A stretch of 64,000 nucleotides of DNA. Source: a virus. The stretch is from the IMG/VR virus record IMGVR_UViG_3300045135_001049, positions 1 to 64,000 of that record; one strand, written 5' to 3'. Each line of letters starts with the position of its first letter. The first letter of the stretch is position 1. Position numbers and translations under genes: made by a program. The notes beneath the pieces are model-generated. The model worked only from the letters and a program-made list of their open reading frames with translations. It ran no database searches and was not told the DNA's origin. Positions 14,473 through 20,632 of the stretch are shown piece by piece.

Positions 14473-14703
14473 TTACTCGTCTACGCGGAAATGTTGCATG
14501 ATTTCCCCATGAGAGTACAAAGTCTTTCCATCAGTTCTGTGTTTGAATGACTCAAAGTTTTCTGATCGATCGATTACTGCATCCCCAATAATCTTTTCTG
14601 CCTGTACCTGTGTAGTACTACGTAGCATTACTGCTAACGTGTTCAATACACTGGAGAATTTCCACAGTAGGACAATGCCTACTACTAACATTAATAGTTC
14701 CAT
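14473..14703 (-). CDS. Small membrane protein, 76 aa
   Basis: Start set at ATG 14703 (MELLMLVVGIVLLW) after AAGAGGAAAAC; a longer frame has no ribosome-binding site. One N-terminal transmembrane helix, then a soluble tail. In N4-type phages early membrane peptides can affect the host envelope, but no specific homologue is recognised. Confidence 0.7.
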   Translation of the reverse strand: MELLMLVVGIVLLWKFSSVLNTLAVMLRSTTQVQAEKIIGDAVIDRSENFESFKHRTDGKTLYSHGEIMQHFRVDE

Positions 14704-14770
14704 TTGTTTTCCTCTTGAGTTAATGATCATTAAGATAGTCAGACTATCCCACACAACCGTGACCAAGCCT

Positions 14771-14786
14771 GAACTGGCACCCCCCT
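14771..14786 (-). repeat. Copy A of GAACnnGCACCCCCCT repeat
   Basis: Sixteen bases matching 14 of 16 positions of copy B at 15798-15813. Both lie 70-85 bases upstream of leftward early gene starts, suggesting a shared early regulatory element. Confidence 0.6.
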
Positions 14787-14836
14787 TCGCTAGCGCTCAG
14801 GTGGCTATCACAACAGTGTCGTGTCGTGTCAGTGTC

Positions 14837-14866
14837 AAAAAAAAAAGGTGAGGACCCGAAGGTCCC
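14837..14866 (-). terminator. Terminator with ten-T tract
   Basis: Minus-strand GGACC-TTCG-GGTCC followed by TCACC and ten T residues. It lies just after the stop of the 37-aa gene and separates the first early genes from the next leftward unit. Confidence 0.8.
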
Positions 14867-14872
14867 CAACTC

Positions 14873-14986
14873 TTATAGTACTGTGATTGCGGCAGTGAAT
14901 CCTGCGATGAATCCTAGCGATGCTCCGACTGTGAAGTAGAGTACCACTAGTTCATTTGCTGCCTTACGTGCTCGACGAGTTACCAT
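14873..14986 (-). CDS. 37-aa membrane peptide
   Basis: Frame MVTRRARKAANELVV... with one hydrophobic segment (LYFTVGASLGFIAGFTAAI) after a basic N-terminus. AGGAGAAAAGAAC precedes the ATG and a terminator follows the stop. Function unknown. Confidence 0.6.
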   Translation of the reverse strand: MVTRRARKAANELVVLYFTVGASLGFIAGFTAAITVL

Positions 14987-15104
14987 TGTTCTTTTCTCCT
15001 GTATGTACCATTGTTACTACACCATTAACGACGTAGTATAGACGTTGAGTGCCAGCTGTTTGACGCTGAACTTCTTTACATTTAGTAGCCATAGTCTGGT
15101 TCAT
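14964..15104 (-). CDS. Hypothetical 46-aa protein
   Basis: Frame MNQTMATKCKEVQRQ... with AAGGAGTACATC upstream, overlapping the following gene's start by 23 bases. Basic and soluble. No domain recognised. Confidence 0.55.
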   Translation of the reverse strand: MNQTMATKCKEVQRQTAGTQRLYYVVNGVVTMVHTGEKNNGNSSST

Positions 15105-15114
15105 GATGTACTCC

Positions 15115-15408
15115 TTAGCGTACTGACTTGATGTAAGCAACTAGGTGGTTTGCTGCTACAAGTGCTTCTACACCTGTGGCCTCTACACCGATTGCCTTGA
15201 GAAGTTCGTGGCTTGTCTCTACTCGTGAGATAGCTGCCTGACCTTCTGCGTTCTGTGCAAGCATACGACCTGCACCTGCTAGAGTACCGATTGCAGCGAA
15301 CACTTCGCCCACTGCACCAGTAGTTTCTGAGTACACCATGCCGAGTCCACCTTTCTTAGGTTCAGCGATTGGTGGTAGTTGGATTGAGTTGTTCTGTTTA
15401 GTAGCCAT
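15115..15408 (-). CDS. Early protein, 97 aa
   Basis: Frame MATKQNNSIQLPPIAEP... with AGGCTTACTA upstream. Pro/Gly-rich N-terminus followed by an Ala-rich helical body. It directly follows the first early gene. No known domain. Confidence 0.7.
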   Translation of the reverse strand: MATKQNNSIQLPPIAEPKKGGLGMVYSETTGAVGEVFAAIGTLAGAGRMLAQNAEGQAAISRVETSHELLKAIGVEATGVEALVAANHLVAYIKSVR

Positions 15409-15728
15409 TAGTAAGCCTCCACTTTAGCTAGTTGGGTAGTCACTGGCATGTCATCTTTAACAAGCTCAGCGATGATGTAGGTAACCTCGTCCTTATCCCT
15501 ACGGAATCCAGTCACAGCTTCAGTGAGCCACTCAGGATTGTGAGATGCGATGAGGTTGAGGTTGATGTTGTTGAGCTTGATCTGCTCTTCACCTTCACGA
15601 TTCACACTTGCGTCTAAGCGAAGTACGAACTGTGCTGGTAGTTTAACATCGGTTTTTGTTTGGAAGACCTTGATAGGTTTGCTCTTCACGTTGCCGTTAA
15701 TTGCACGGACTAAGATGGTATCAGCCAT
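15408..15728 (-). CDS. First early gene, 106 aa
   Basis: Start set at ATG 15728 (MADTILVRAINGN) after AGGAGAGATACC; the upstream in-frame extension has no ribosome-binding site. It looks like a compact beta-rich protein. Being the first gene of the leftward region it should be among the first expressed after DNA entry. In N4, small proteins at this position assist RNA polymerase II, but no similarity is visible. Confidence 0.7.
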   Translation of the reverse strand: MADTILVRAINGNVKSKPIKVFQTKTDVKLPAQFVLRLDASVNREGEEQIKLNNINLNLIASHNPEWLTEAVTGFRRDKDEVTYIIAELVKDDMPVTTQLAKVEAY

Positions 15729-15797
15729 GGTATCTCTCCTGTTGGCGTTAATGGTACAGCCCCTGTGGCCACACCCGTACACAATACTCAGGACTTA

Positions 15798-15813
15798 GAA
15801 CACGCACCCCCCT
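15798..15813 (-). repeat. Copy B of GAACnnGCACCCCCCT repeat
   Basis: Matches copy A at 14771-14786 at 14 of 16 positions. It is 70 bases before the first early gene. Confidence 0.6.
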
Positions 15814-15925
15814 CAGAAAAAAGGGACGTTACATCAGCAACCACGGGGGGTAGTCGGTCGCGTAAGCGGACGAGGGGGAGTAATGCCCTCTTACAAAATT
15901 TTAAAAATTTCCCACATGAAGTTGT

Positions 15926-15940
15926 TGAGAACTGTTCTCA
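15926..15940. promoter_or_regulatory. Perfect dyad TGAGAACTGTTCTCA
   Basis: A 7-1-7 perfect palindrome, equally readable as a 6-bp stem with a 3-nt loop (CAG on the minus strand). N4 virion RNA polymerase recognises early promoters as small hairpins with 5-7 bp stems and 3-nt loops. Its place upstream of the early genes fits, but the match is structural only. A repressor operator is an alternative. Confidence 0.4.
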
Positions 15941-15949
15941 TTTAGGTAT

Positions 15950-16036
15950 GCAGAATTGCACACCTAGAATTTTTTAGGGGGTGTGCAGAATTGCGCACCT
16001 TGTATATATAAATATATGTAGTATGTTTTGCGCACC
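15950..16036. repeat. Direct repeats GCAGAATTGCRCACC and inverted GCACACC/GGTGTGC
   Basis: GCAGAATTGC(A/G)CACC occurs at 15950-15964 and 15985-15999, and its end TTGCGCACC again at 16028-16036; the TTGCRCACC cores are 35 and 37 bases apart. The first copy also pairs with GGTGTGC (15980-15986) to form a stem. The array looks like binding sites for a replication or regulatory protein. Confidence 0.65.
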
Positions 16037-16178
16037 CTGTATCTTTATACAGTGAAACTACCCTTTCACAAACACCCAACTAGTGAAAATATAATTGGTA
16101 TATTAATCCCTAGTTCCCTTCCTTACAGGGAATACAGTCCCATATTTGCTTGACCCATACATAACCCATTTGACACTA

Positions 16179-16337
16179 TAATGTCCTTTATATGACTCAT
16201 TACGTCACAATAGACATAATAATGTCCCTTATCTGTCACCTTAGCTAAGCTGTGTTAGTTTAAAATAATTTAGGTTATTGTCCTGTAATGTCCGTGCAAG
16301 TACTGTGCAAGGGTTGCGCAATAAGTGTGCAAGGGTT
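16179..16337. repeat. TAATGTCC and GTGCAAG(GGTT) iteron-like copies
   Basis: TAATGTCC occurs at 16179, 16220 and 16286, with TATTGTCC between; GTGCAAG occurs at 16294, 16305 and 16327, the last two extended by GGTT. The palindrome TTGCGCAA sits at 16314. The final copy runs into the -10 box of the first rightward promoter, so a bound protein would affect it. Confidence 0.6.
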
Positions 16338-16342
16338 ATAAT
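16314..16342 (+). promoter_or_regulatory. Promoter of the first rightward gene
   Basis: TTGCGC, 17-bp spacer, TATAAT, 27 bases before the ATG at 16369. The spacer holds the last GTGCAAGGGTT repeat. Confidence 0.65.
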
Positions 16343-16368
16343 GCATACATAGAAACTAGGAGATTGAT

Positions 16369-16551
16369 ATGCAAGTTATTGAAGAAGTAGAGCACGAAGA
16401 TGGTTCGGCTACCTACACAATTGATATGACTGAGGAAGAGCGTAAGGCTGTAATGGAGCAAGGCCTATTATGGATGGTCGTTGCTGGTATTACTGAAGTT
16501 ACCCCTACTGCAGTACTAGAAGCGTACATGCAGGAGAAAGATAATGGATAA
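16369..16551 (+). CDS. Small conserved phage protein, 60 aa
   Basis: N-terminus EHEDGSATYTIDMTEEERKA matches a motif common in small phage proteins (DGSAxxxxDMTEEE), otherwise unknown. AGGAG is placed correctly. First gene of the rightward arm; overlaps the next gene by eight bases. Confidence 0.7.
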   Translation: MQVIEEVEHEDGSATYTIDMTEEERKAVMEQGLLWMVVAGITEVTPTAVLEAYMQEKDNG

Positions 16552-16765
16552 TAACCAAACTATAATTGACTGGAAAGCAATAGAGAGTACTGCTCCTGGC
16601 AGCGTTATTGAAATACCAGAATACTCAGAATGGGTTTGTTACCTATTTGGAGGTAAACCGGATAACGGCATTATATGGCGACCACTAAAAGGAGAACATC
16701 CTAATTGGTTCTGGCGTAAGATGCAGTATTTTTGTTTTGGTAATAAGTGGGTAAAAGATGAGTAA
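16544..16765 (+). CDS. Hypothetical Trp-rich protein, 73 aa
   Basis: Frame MDNNQTIIDWKAIES..., containing eight Trp. It overlaps both neighbours by eight bases. No domain recognised. Confidence 0.65.
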   Translation: MDNNQTIIDWKAIESTAPGSVIEIPEYSEWVCYLFGGKPDNGIIWRPLKGEHPNWFWRKMQYFCFGNKWVKDE

Positions 16766-16940
16766 CCTAGTTAGATTTGTAAGAGTAGATGGTAATTTTA
16801 GAGATACTGTTTATATCAACCCTGATCGTGTTGCATACATAAAAGAGGGGAACTACCCCACCATATACCTGGATGCCGGTTACTTCATGAAGGTAGAAGG
16901 AAGTATAAAAGAAATAACAGATAAACTAGTAGGTAACTAA
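16758..16940 (+). CDS. Hypothetical protein, 60 aa
   Basis: Frame MSNLVRFVRVDGNFRDTVY..., compact beta-rich with VYINPDRVAYI, a pattern of small phage proteins of unknown role. It follows in the overlapping gene run. Confidence 0.65.
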   Translation: MSNLVRFVRVDGNFRDTVYINPDRVAYIKEGNYPTIYLDAGYFMKVEGSIKEITDKLVGN

Positions 16941-16941
16941 G

Positions 16942-17328
16942 ATGAGTGTATCGTACTCTACTAACTGGATGGGTCCTGTATCTATGCAGTGGTACAAAGA
17001 TCGTGGACTTACTGTTGGTATCTGCGAGAAACTAGGGGAAGACAGAGTGTTCTTTCCTAAGGGCTACAAAGCAGGTGACTGGTGGGAATACGATCAGATT
17101 ACTACTAATTACTGTGCTGGACGTATTGATATCCGAGATAGTAGCAAGGAAGGTTACGATGGATGGGATGAATACAGCCTAGCTCCTATGCACTGCGAAG
17201 ACTGGAATGCTCTTAGCGACTTCCTCTGGGATTTGCATGGTGAGACTGTAATACCGTACGATTCTTTAATCATGTTGTTTGAAGCGTGGTACGGCAAGAA
17301 AATTAGATGGTGGATTGATGAAGAGTAA
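16942..17328 (+). CDS. Hypothetical protein, 128 aa
   Basis: Frame MSVSYSTNWMGPVSMQWYKD..., rich in Trp, Tyr and Asp; the N-terminus is typical of a small phage family of unknown function. The stop overlaps the following start. Confidence 0.7.
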   Translation: MSVSYSTNWMGPVSMQWYKDRGLTVGICEKLGEDRVFFPKGYKAGDWWEYDQITTNYCAGRIDIRDSSKEGYDGWDEYSLAPMHCEDWNALSDFLWDLHGETVIPYDSLIMLFEAWYGKKIRWWIDEE

Positions 17329-17500
17329 ACTGTATTGGCAGCTCCGTAAGGCAATGACCTACAAGAGTATGAAGATGGGCTCTATTGTTACTAGCTTTCG
17401 CCCTCACAAGTATGCACCAATTAAAATGCGTACTTACCCATGTAACAGATGGGGGGCGGGGTACTGGAGAAACAAACCTAGGAGATCAGTACTTGACTAA
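17318..17500 (+). CDS. Hypothetical basic protein, 60 aa
   Basis: Start ATG 17318 (MKSKLYWQLRKAM). Strongly basic with Arg/Lys/Tyr; ends PRRSVLD. Possibly nucleic-acid binding, no motif. The coding sequence has an unusual G-rich patch (TGGGGGGCGGGG, 17449-17460). Confidence 0.55.
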   Translation: MKSKLYWQLRKAMTYKSMKMGSIVTSFRPHKYAPIKMRTYPCNRWGAGYWRNKPRRSVLD

Positions 17501-17672
17501 GAGATACGAAATTGCAGACGTCAGATTTAATAGTGGTATGGGCGCTGTCCTGTGTGACATATGTGGCATCATTATTAAGACTGGGTTTGACCATGAAGAC
17601 AAACAGCACTTATGTCCAAGTTGCGCACTGGATGAGTTAGCAAGGCTGACACAGGAAATGGGATTAGAATGA
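17493..17672 (+). CDS. Zinc-ribbon-like protein, TTG start, 59 aa
   Basis: Chosen start is TTG 17493, with AGGAGATCAGTAC upstream; the longer ATG frame overlaps the previous gene completely. CDIC (CxxC) and CPSC (CxxC) are about 22 residues apart, a classic four-Cys zinc ribbon. Likely a small metal-binding regulatory protein; the target is unknown. Confidence 0.6.
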   Translation: MTKRYEIADVRFNSGMGAVLCDICGIIIKTGFDHEDKQHLCPSCALDELARLTQEMGLE

Positions 17673-17875
17673 TTGCACACTTACCCAAACATTGGGTTGC
17701 CGGTATTTGTAAAGAGGAAGAGTGGGTTGGAGAGTTCTACGCTACCCCTGATGAGTTACTGGTATGGTGTGAAGACGAGTTTCAAGATGAGCTTGTCGTG
17801 CAATTAGTATTAGATCTGTGTGATGCACAGAAAGTATATGAAGAATGGTGGGAGAGAGTAAGGAAAAATGACTGA
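17669..17875 (+). CDS. Hypothetical acidic protein, 68 aa
   Basis: Frame MIAHLPKHWVAGICKEEEW..., ATGA overlap with the previous gene and an 8-base overlap with the ParB-like gene. No domain recognised. Confidence 0.65.
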   Translation: MIAHLPKHWVAGICKEEEWVGEFYATPDELLVWCEDEFQDELVVQLVLDLCDAQKVYEEWWERVRKND

Positions 17876-18587
17876 TTATTATGAAATACACCCATTAGCT
17901 AATATCGTAGCAATGGCAGGAACACGAGAGCAGCAAGCTCTTACACAAGACATATTGCGCAATGGACAGAACGAACCTGCTGTGTTGTGGCGTGGTAAGA
18001 TTGTAGACGGTAGATGTAGACAGCTTGCATGTACAACGCTGGGCATTCCTCTGGAGACTCGTGCGTTAGGTGACAAGCTTACAGAAGAAGAAGTAGCCAA
18101 GGTTGTTAAGAGTTTGAATACTCGCCGTAACTTGACAGAAACACAGAAGATCGTTAGTGGTTACCTAGATCAACAACGAACCGGACAAACAAACGGGCAA
18201 ATTGCAGAGGAATGGGCGGTATCCGTTCGTAGTCTGCAGAACTTCAAGCTAGTAGCTACGGCACGTCCAGAACTAGTGGAGCCTTTGTTTAACGGTGACA
18301 GTGTTGTGGTCATTGATCCGGACAAAGGTTACGAGGTTACTACTAATAAAGTTAACACCTTAGCTCGTATTGTTAAGATGGAGCAGGAGAAAGGTCGGGT
18401 AAAAGTAGTGAAGCCTGAAGAAGTAGAAGCAATGCAGTACAGCGTTAACAACTTGATTAGTACTGAACTAGGCAGAGCAGAACACAGAGACCTAGTGGCT
18501 GCTTTTAAACACACTGGTAATAAAGAGCAGATGTTTAGCGCAATGGCTGCTGAGCTGATGAACTACAAATACCAGGTTGCTGAATAA
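17868..18587 (+). CDS. ParB-like (ParB/Srx fold) protein, 239 aa
   Basis: Residues about 10-70 match the ParB N-terminal/ParB-Srx fold, including NEPAVLWRGKIVDGRCRQLA, where the GR(C/N)R box contacts nucleotide in ParB CTPases. Residues 75-115 (LTETQKIVSGYL...AEEWAVSVRSLQNFK) resemble the ParB helix-turn-helix linker. No ParA is seen, so a partition role is unlikely; a DNA-binding regulator or nuclease-like role is possible. It sits among small accessory genes at the start of the rightward arm, just right of the repeat-rich region. Confidence 0.75.
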   Translation: MTDYYEIHPLANIVAMAGTREQQALTQDILRNGQNEPAVLWRGKIVDGRCRQLACTTLGIPLETRALGDKLTEEEVAKVVKSLNTRRNLTETQKIVSGYLDQQRTGQTNGQIAEEWAVSVRSLQNFKLVATARPELVEPLFNGDSVVVIDPDKGYEVTTNKVNTLARIVKMEQEKGRVKVVKPEEVEAMQYSVNNLISTELGRAEHRDLVAAFKHTGNKEQMFSAMAAELMNYKYQVAE

Positions 18588-18802
18588 TGACTAGCGAAGA
18601 AGCAACAAAGCATAAGCTTAGACAGATACGTGATATGTATATGGTTATGGGTACCCCATTTAATGAAGACTATGAATGGGGGTTCTATAATGGTGTAGAA
18701 ATTGCACTGGCTATGTTAGAGCAGCGTCCTGCGTTTTATATAGACAAAGAAGGTAAGCATAACCCACAAGACATAGCTAACTACCCTGAGTATTTCCTTT
18801 AG
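18587..18802 (+). CDS. Hypothetical protein, 71 aa
   Basis: Frame MTSEEATKHKLRQIRDMY..., coupled to the ParB-like gene by a TAATGA overlap. The pattern ATKxKLRxIRDxYMxxGTPFNExYExGFxNGVEIALxxLExRPAFY recalls small conserved phage proteins of unknown function. Ends before a promoter. Confidence 0.65.
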   Translation: MTSEEATKHKLRQIRDMYMVMGTPFNEDYEWGFYNGVEIALAMLEQRPAFYIDKEGKHNPQDIANYPEYFL

Positions 18803-18812
18803 GAATAAGTAA

Positions 18813-18821
18813 TGCTATAAT
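18813..18821 (+). promoter_or_regulatory. Extended -10 promoter TGCTATAAT
   Basis: TGC-TATAAT, 46 bases before the ATG at 18867; no clear -35, as usual for extended -10 promoters. Confidence 0.55.
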
Positions 18822-18866
18822 GGACACATTTATTTAACCCAAGAAACCCTTATAAATGAGTGCGTT

Positions 18867-19016
18867 ATGCAAGAAGAATTAGAAAAAAGACTACGCAGAG
18901 AAAATGGTAGCTTAACCTACGAAGAGATTTTAGAAATTTTAGAGGCAGAACTATATGACAGTATTGATAGTCCGTACAAGCCTCTAAACTTTCATGACGA
19001 TGATGAAGATTTCTAA
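18867..19016 (+). CDS. Hypothetical acidic protein, 49 aa
   Basis: Frame MQEELEKRLRRENG... ending HDDDEDF, downstream of an extended -10 promoter. It overlaps the next start by 23 bases. Helical N-terminal half, acidic tail. Confidence 0.5.
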   Translation: MQEELEKRLRRENGSLTYEEILEILEAELYDSIDSPYKPLNFHDDDEDF

Positions 19017-19431
19017 GGAAGGCCTTAGTCTAGAAGAAGATGTAGGCATACTGTATTTAGTATACTTTGAGCTAGATGGTAAGCAGCTAGTTAAAATTGG
19101 CGTAACAGCTAGGACTATAGAAGAACGAGTATCAGAAATACTCATCAGCATATTTAAGAAATACCGAGAGTTCCCTTACTGCAGGCCTAAGAGATTTCGT
19201 AAGACTGGGAACGTATACGAAAAAGAGGCTCAGCTTCATGCATACTTTAAAGAGTATAGCTATGAGCCCGCCAACAAGTTTAGTGGATCAACTGAATTCT
19301 TTGACATTGACCTGGATAAGGTTGTTGAGGTGTATGAGAATCTACTAGATGGGAAGGAATTACATGAAAGTGGACAAGAGCAAGATCAGAACTCCGGACG
19401 AGGAGTATGCGTATCTATGGGCGAAGCTTGA
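18994..19431 (+). CDS. GIY-YIG/T5orf172-like nuclease-fold protein, 145 aa
   Basis: Pattern YLVYFELDGKQLVKIGVTARTIEER (residues about 21-45), then GNVYEKEAQLHAYFKEY with the candidate catalytic Glu, fits the T5orf172/MUG113 branch of the GIY-YIG fold. Members are often regulators or accessory endonucleases. The C-terminal 20 residues read into the next gene. Several ATGs lie at the start; the exact start is uncertain. Confidence 0.7.
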   Translation: MTMMKISKEGLSLEEDVGILYLVYFELDGKQLVKIGVTARTIEERVSEILISIFKKYREFPYCRPKRFRKTGNVYEKEAQLHAYFKEYSYEPANKFSGSTEFFDIDLDKVVEVYENLLDGKELHESGQEQDQNSGRGVCVSMGEA

Positions 19432-19582
19432 CACTATAGGAAACTTCTTTGCATGGGAAGTACACCCTAATGTTGTACGTAATGCAGACATGCAACGCAA
19501 AAAGATTTGGAAAAAACTTCAATTACTGGTTGACTCACCAGAATTCCAGGAATATAATCCATGGTATAAAGTCAATTCATAA
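19364..19582 (+). CDS. Hypothetical protein, 72 aa
   Basis: Start ATG 19364 (MKVDKSKIRTPDEEYAY) with GGAAGGAATTAC. Overlaps the end of the GIY-YIG-like gene by 68 bases. Last gene before a strong terminator, so it closes the accessory unit. No domain recognised. Confidence 0.65.
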   Translation: MKVDKSKIRTPDEEYAYLWAKLDTIGNFFAWEVHPNVVRNADMQRKKIWKKLQLLVDSPEFQEYNPWYKVNS

Positions 19583-19628
19583 GACCCTCCCCCCCAATAA
19601 TAATAATATACTCTCTCCTTGTTTTTAC

Positions 19629-19656
19629 AGCCCCTTGCTTAGGGGCTTATTTTTTG
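19629..19656 (+). terminator. Terminator before terminase genes
   Basis: AGCCCCT-TGCTT-AGGGGCT followed by TATTTTTT; a textbook rho-independent terminator. Confidence 0.9.
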
Positions 19657-19663
19657 TTATACT
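19635..19663 (+). promoter_or_regulatory. Promoter nested in the terminator
   Basis: TTGCTT (loop of the terminator), 17-bp spacer, TATACT. It would start transcription of the terminase genes directly after termination of the accessory unit. Confidence 0.5.
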
Positions 19664-19704
19664 CCAGAAAAACATACACCCCTATACATATAATGGAGTA
19701 AATA

Positions 19705-20427
19705 ATGGGTCAGCTACTGACAATTGATGAAGTCAAACAGGCAATGCCTAAGAAAAAGAACTTCATTACCCAAGAAGCAGTGGATATTATTAACAAATCT
19801 ATGAATGATCCTGAATTTCAGGGTGAATCACTGCTACAAACTGCGTCAACTTACGAGGCAGTATTAAAAGGTGCGCGAGCATCGGTACCAGAGTACCTAA
19901 ATGCCATTAGATTCTGCGCATATATGACAACAAATGACTCAAATTACACGGAAGCTTACAAAAAAGTGTTTGCTGACCGTGATTTTGTGAAAGATCGCAT
20001 TAATCTACCAACAACAGACCCAAAATACGCAGAATTAACCTCTGCAGCGTCAAGATACCGTAGAACTAAGCTAGTAACAGACATTCTTACTGCAAGTCAA
20101 GTACCATTAGACCTAATTTTTACCGGCCATCGCTACAAAGCTATTGGAATTCTTGCGGATGTTATGGAAAATGGGCGATATGACCGCGATCGTATCAATG
20201 CTGCTAAAGAATTACTTGCTGCCACCAAAGGACCAGACAACGTTAAGATTGAATTAGACGTTGGTGTTAGTGAATCTAGTGCAGTACAGCAGCTTAACGA
20301 CCAACTTGCAGAGATTGCAGGTCGATCACTTAAGCATCTTGAAGCAGGAGCCACTAGTTTGAACGAACTTGGTGCAATGAAAGTAGTTGATGACGACATC
20401 ATTGAAGGTGAGTTTACAAATGGTTAA
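19705..20427 (+). CDS. terS: Terminase small subunit (putative)
   Basis: 240 aa, immediately upstream of the large terminase. The helical middle part (YRRTKLVTDILTASQVPLD ... GILADVMENGRYDRDRINAAKELLAATKG) fits a DNA-recognition/oligomerisation subunit. N4-type phages encode a protein of this size here. The assignment rests mainly on position. GGAG before the ATG, terminator-promoter upstream. Confidence 0.65.
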   Translation: MGQLLTIDEVKQAMPKKKNFITQEAVDIINKSMNDPEFQGESLLQTASTYEAVLKGARASVPEYLNAIRFCAYMTTNDSNYTEAYKKVFADRDFVKDRINLPTTDPKYAELTSAASRYRRTKLVTDILTASQVPLDLIFTGHRYKAIGILADVMENGRYDRDRINAAKELLAATKGPDNVKIELDVGVSESSAVQQLNDQLAEIAGRSLKHLEAGATSLNELGAMKVVDDDIIEGEFTNG

Positions 20428-20632
20428 TTCTACTACAACTGCAGTAACAGGTTCTATTACATCTAGTCCTTACTTAGTACAGGGTGATATTATGCCTGCT
20501 TCATTACATATCGAGGAAGAAGGTAGTATTAGCTTAGGCGATGACTTTACTATTAGTGTCAAAGAGTTGCGAGCTTGTATTAAAGCAATGCGTGATATTG
20601 CACGTCAAGAGTATCCTGAGGACTTTATCTAA
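20420..20632 (+). CDS. Hypothetical protein between terminase genes, 70 aa
   Basis: Start ATG 20420 (MVNSTTTAVTGSITSS) overlaps the previous stop; the last base of its stop is the first of the terminase ATG. C-terminal helix ISVKELRACIKAMRDIARQEYP. Tight coupling to the large terminase suggests a packaging or head-related role, unproven. Confidence 0.65.
   Translation: MVNSTTTAVTGSITSSPYLVQGDIMPASLHIEEEGSISLGDDFTISVKELRACIKAMRDIARQEYPEDFI

Larger units (their letters stand above)
15729..16368. promoter_or_regulatory. 640-bp divergent non-coding region; candidate genome-end/terminal-repeat and origin region
   Basis: No supported gene. Contents, left to right: palindrome TGTGGCCACA (15764-15773); copy B of a C6-containing repeat (15798); G/C-tracts (15851-15880); palindrome TGAGAACTGTTCTCA (15926-15940); repeats ending TTGCRCACC at 15956, 15991 and 16028; hairpin CTGTAT-CTTT-ATACAG (16037-16052); three TAATGTCC copies; three GTGCAAG copies; and a promoter at 16314-16342. 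It separates all leftward from all rightward genes. In N4 those two sets start at opposite ends of the linear genome, so the physical ends could lie here. Confidence 0.7.

Noticed and set aside
15765-15977. 70-codon plus-strand frame in the divergent region
   Set aside because: No ribosome-binding site, crosses the C6 and dyad elements, composition unlike phage proteins here.
16149-16182. TTGACC...TATAAT as a promoter
   Set aside because: Spacer is about 21 bp; not a credible sigma70 arrangement. The promoter at 16314-16342 is better.
17868-18587. Plasmid partition system
   Set aside because: Only a ParB-like protein is present; no ParA ATPase and no centromere-like array directly linked.
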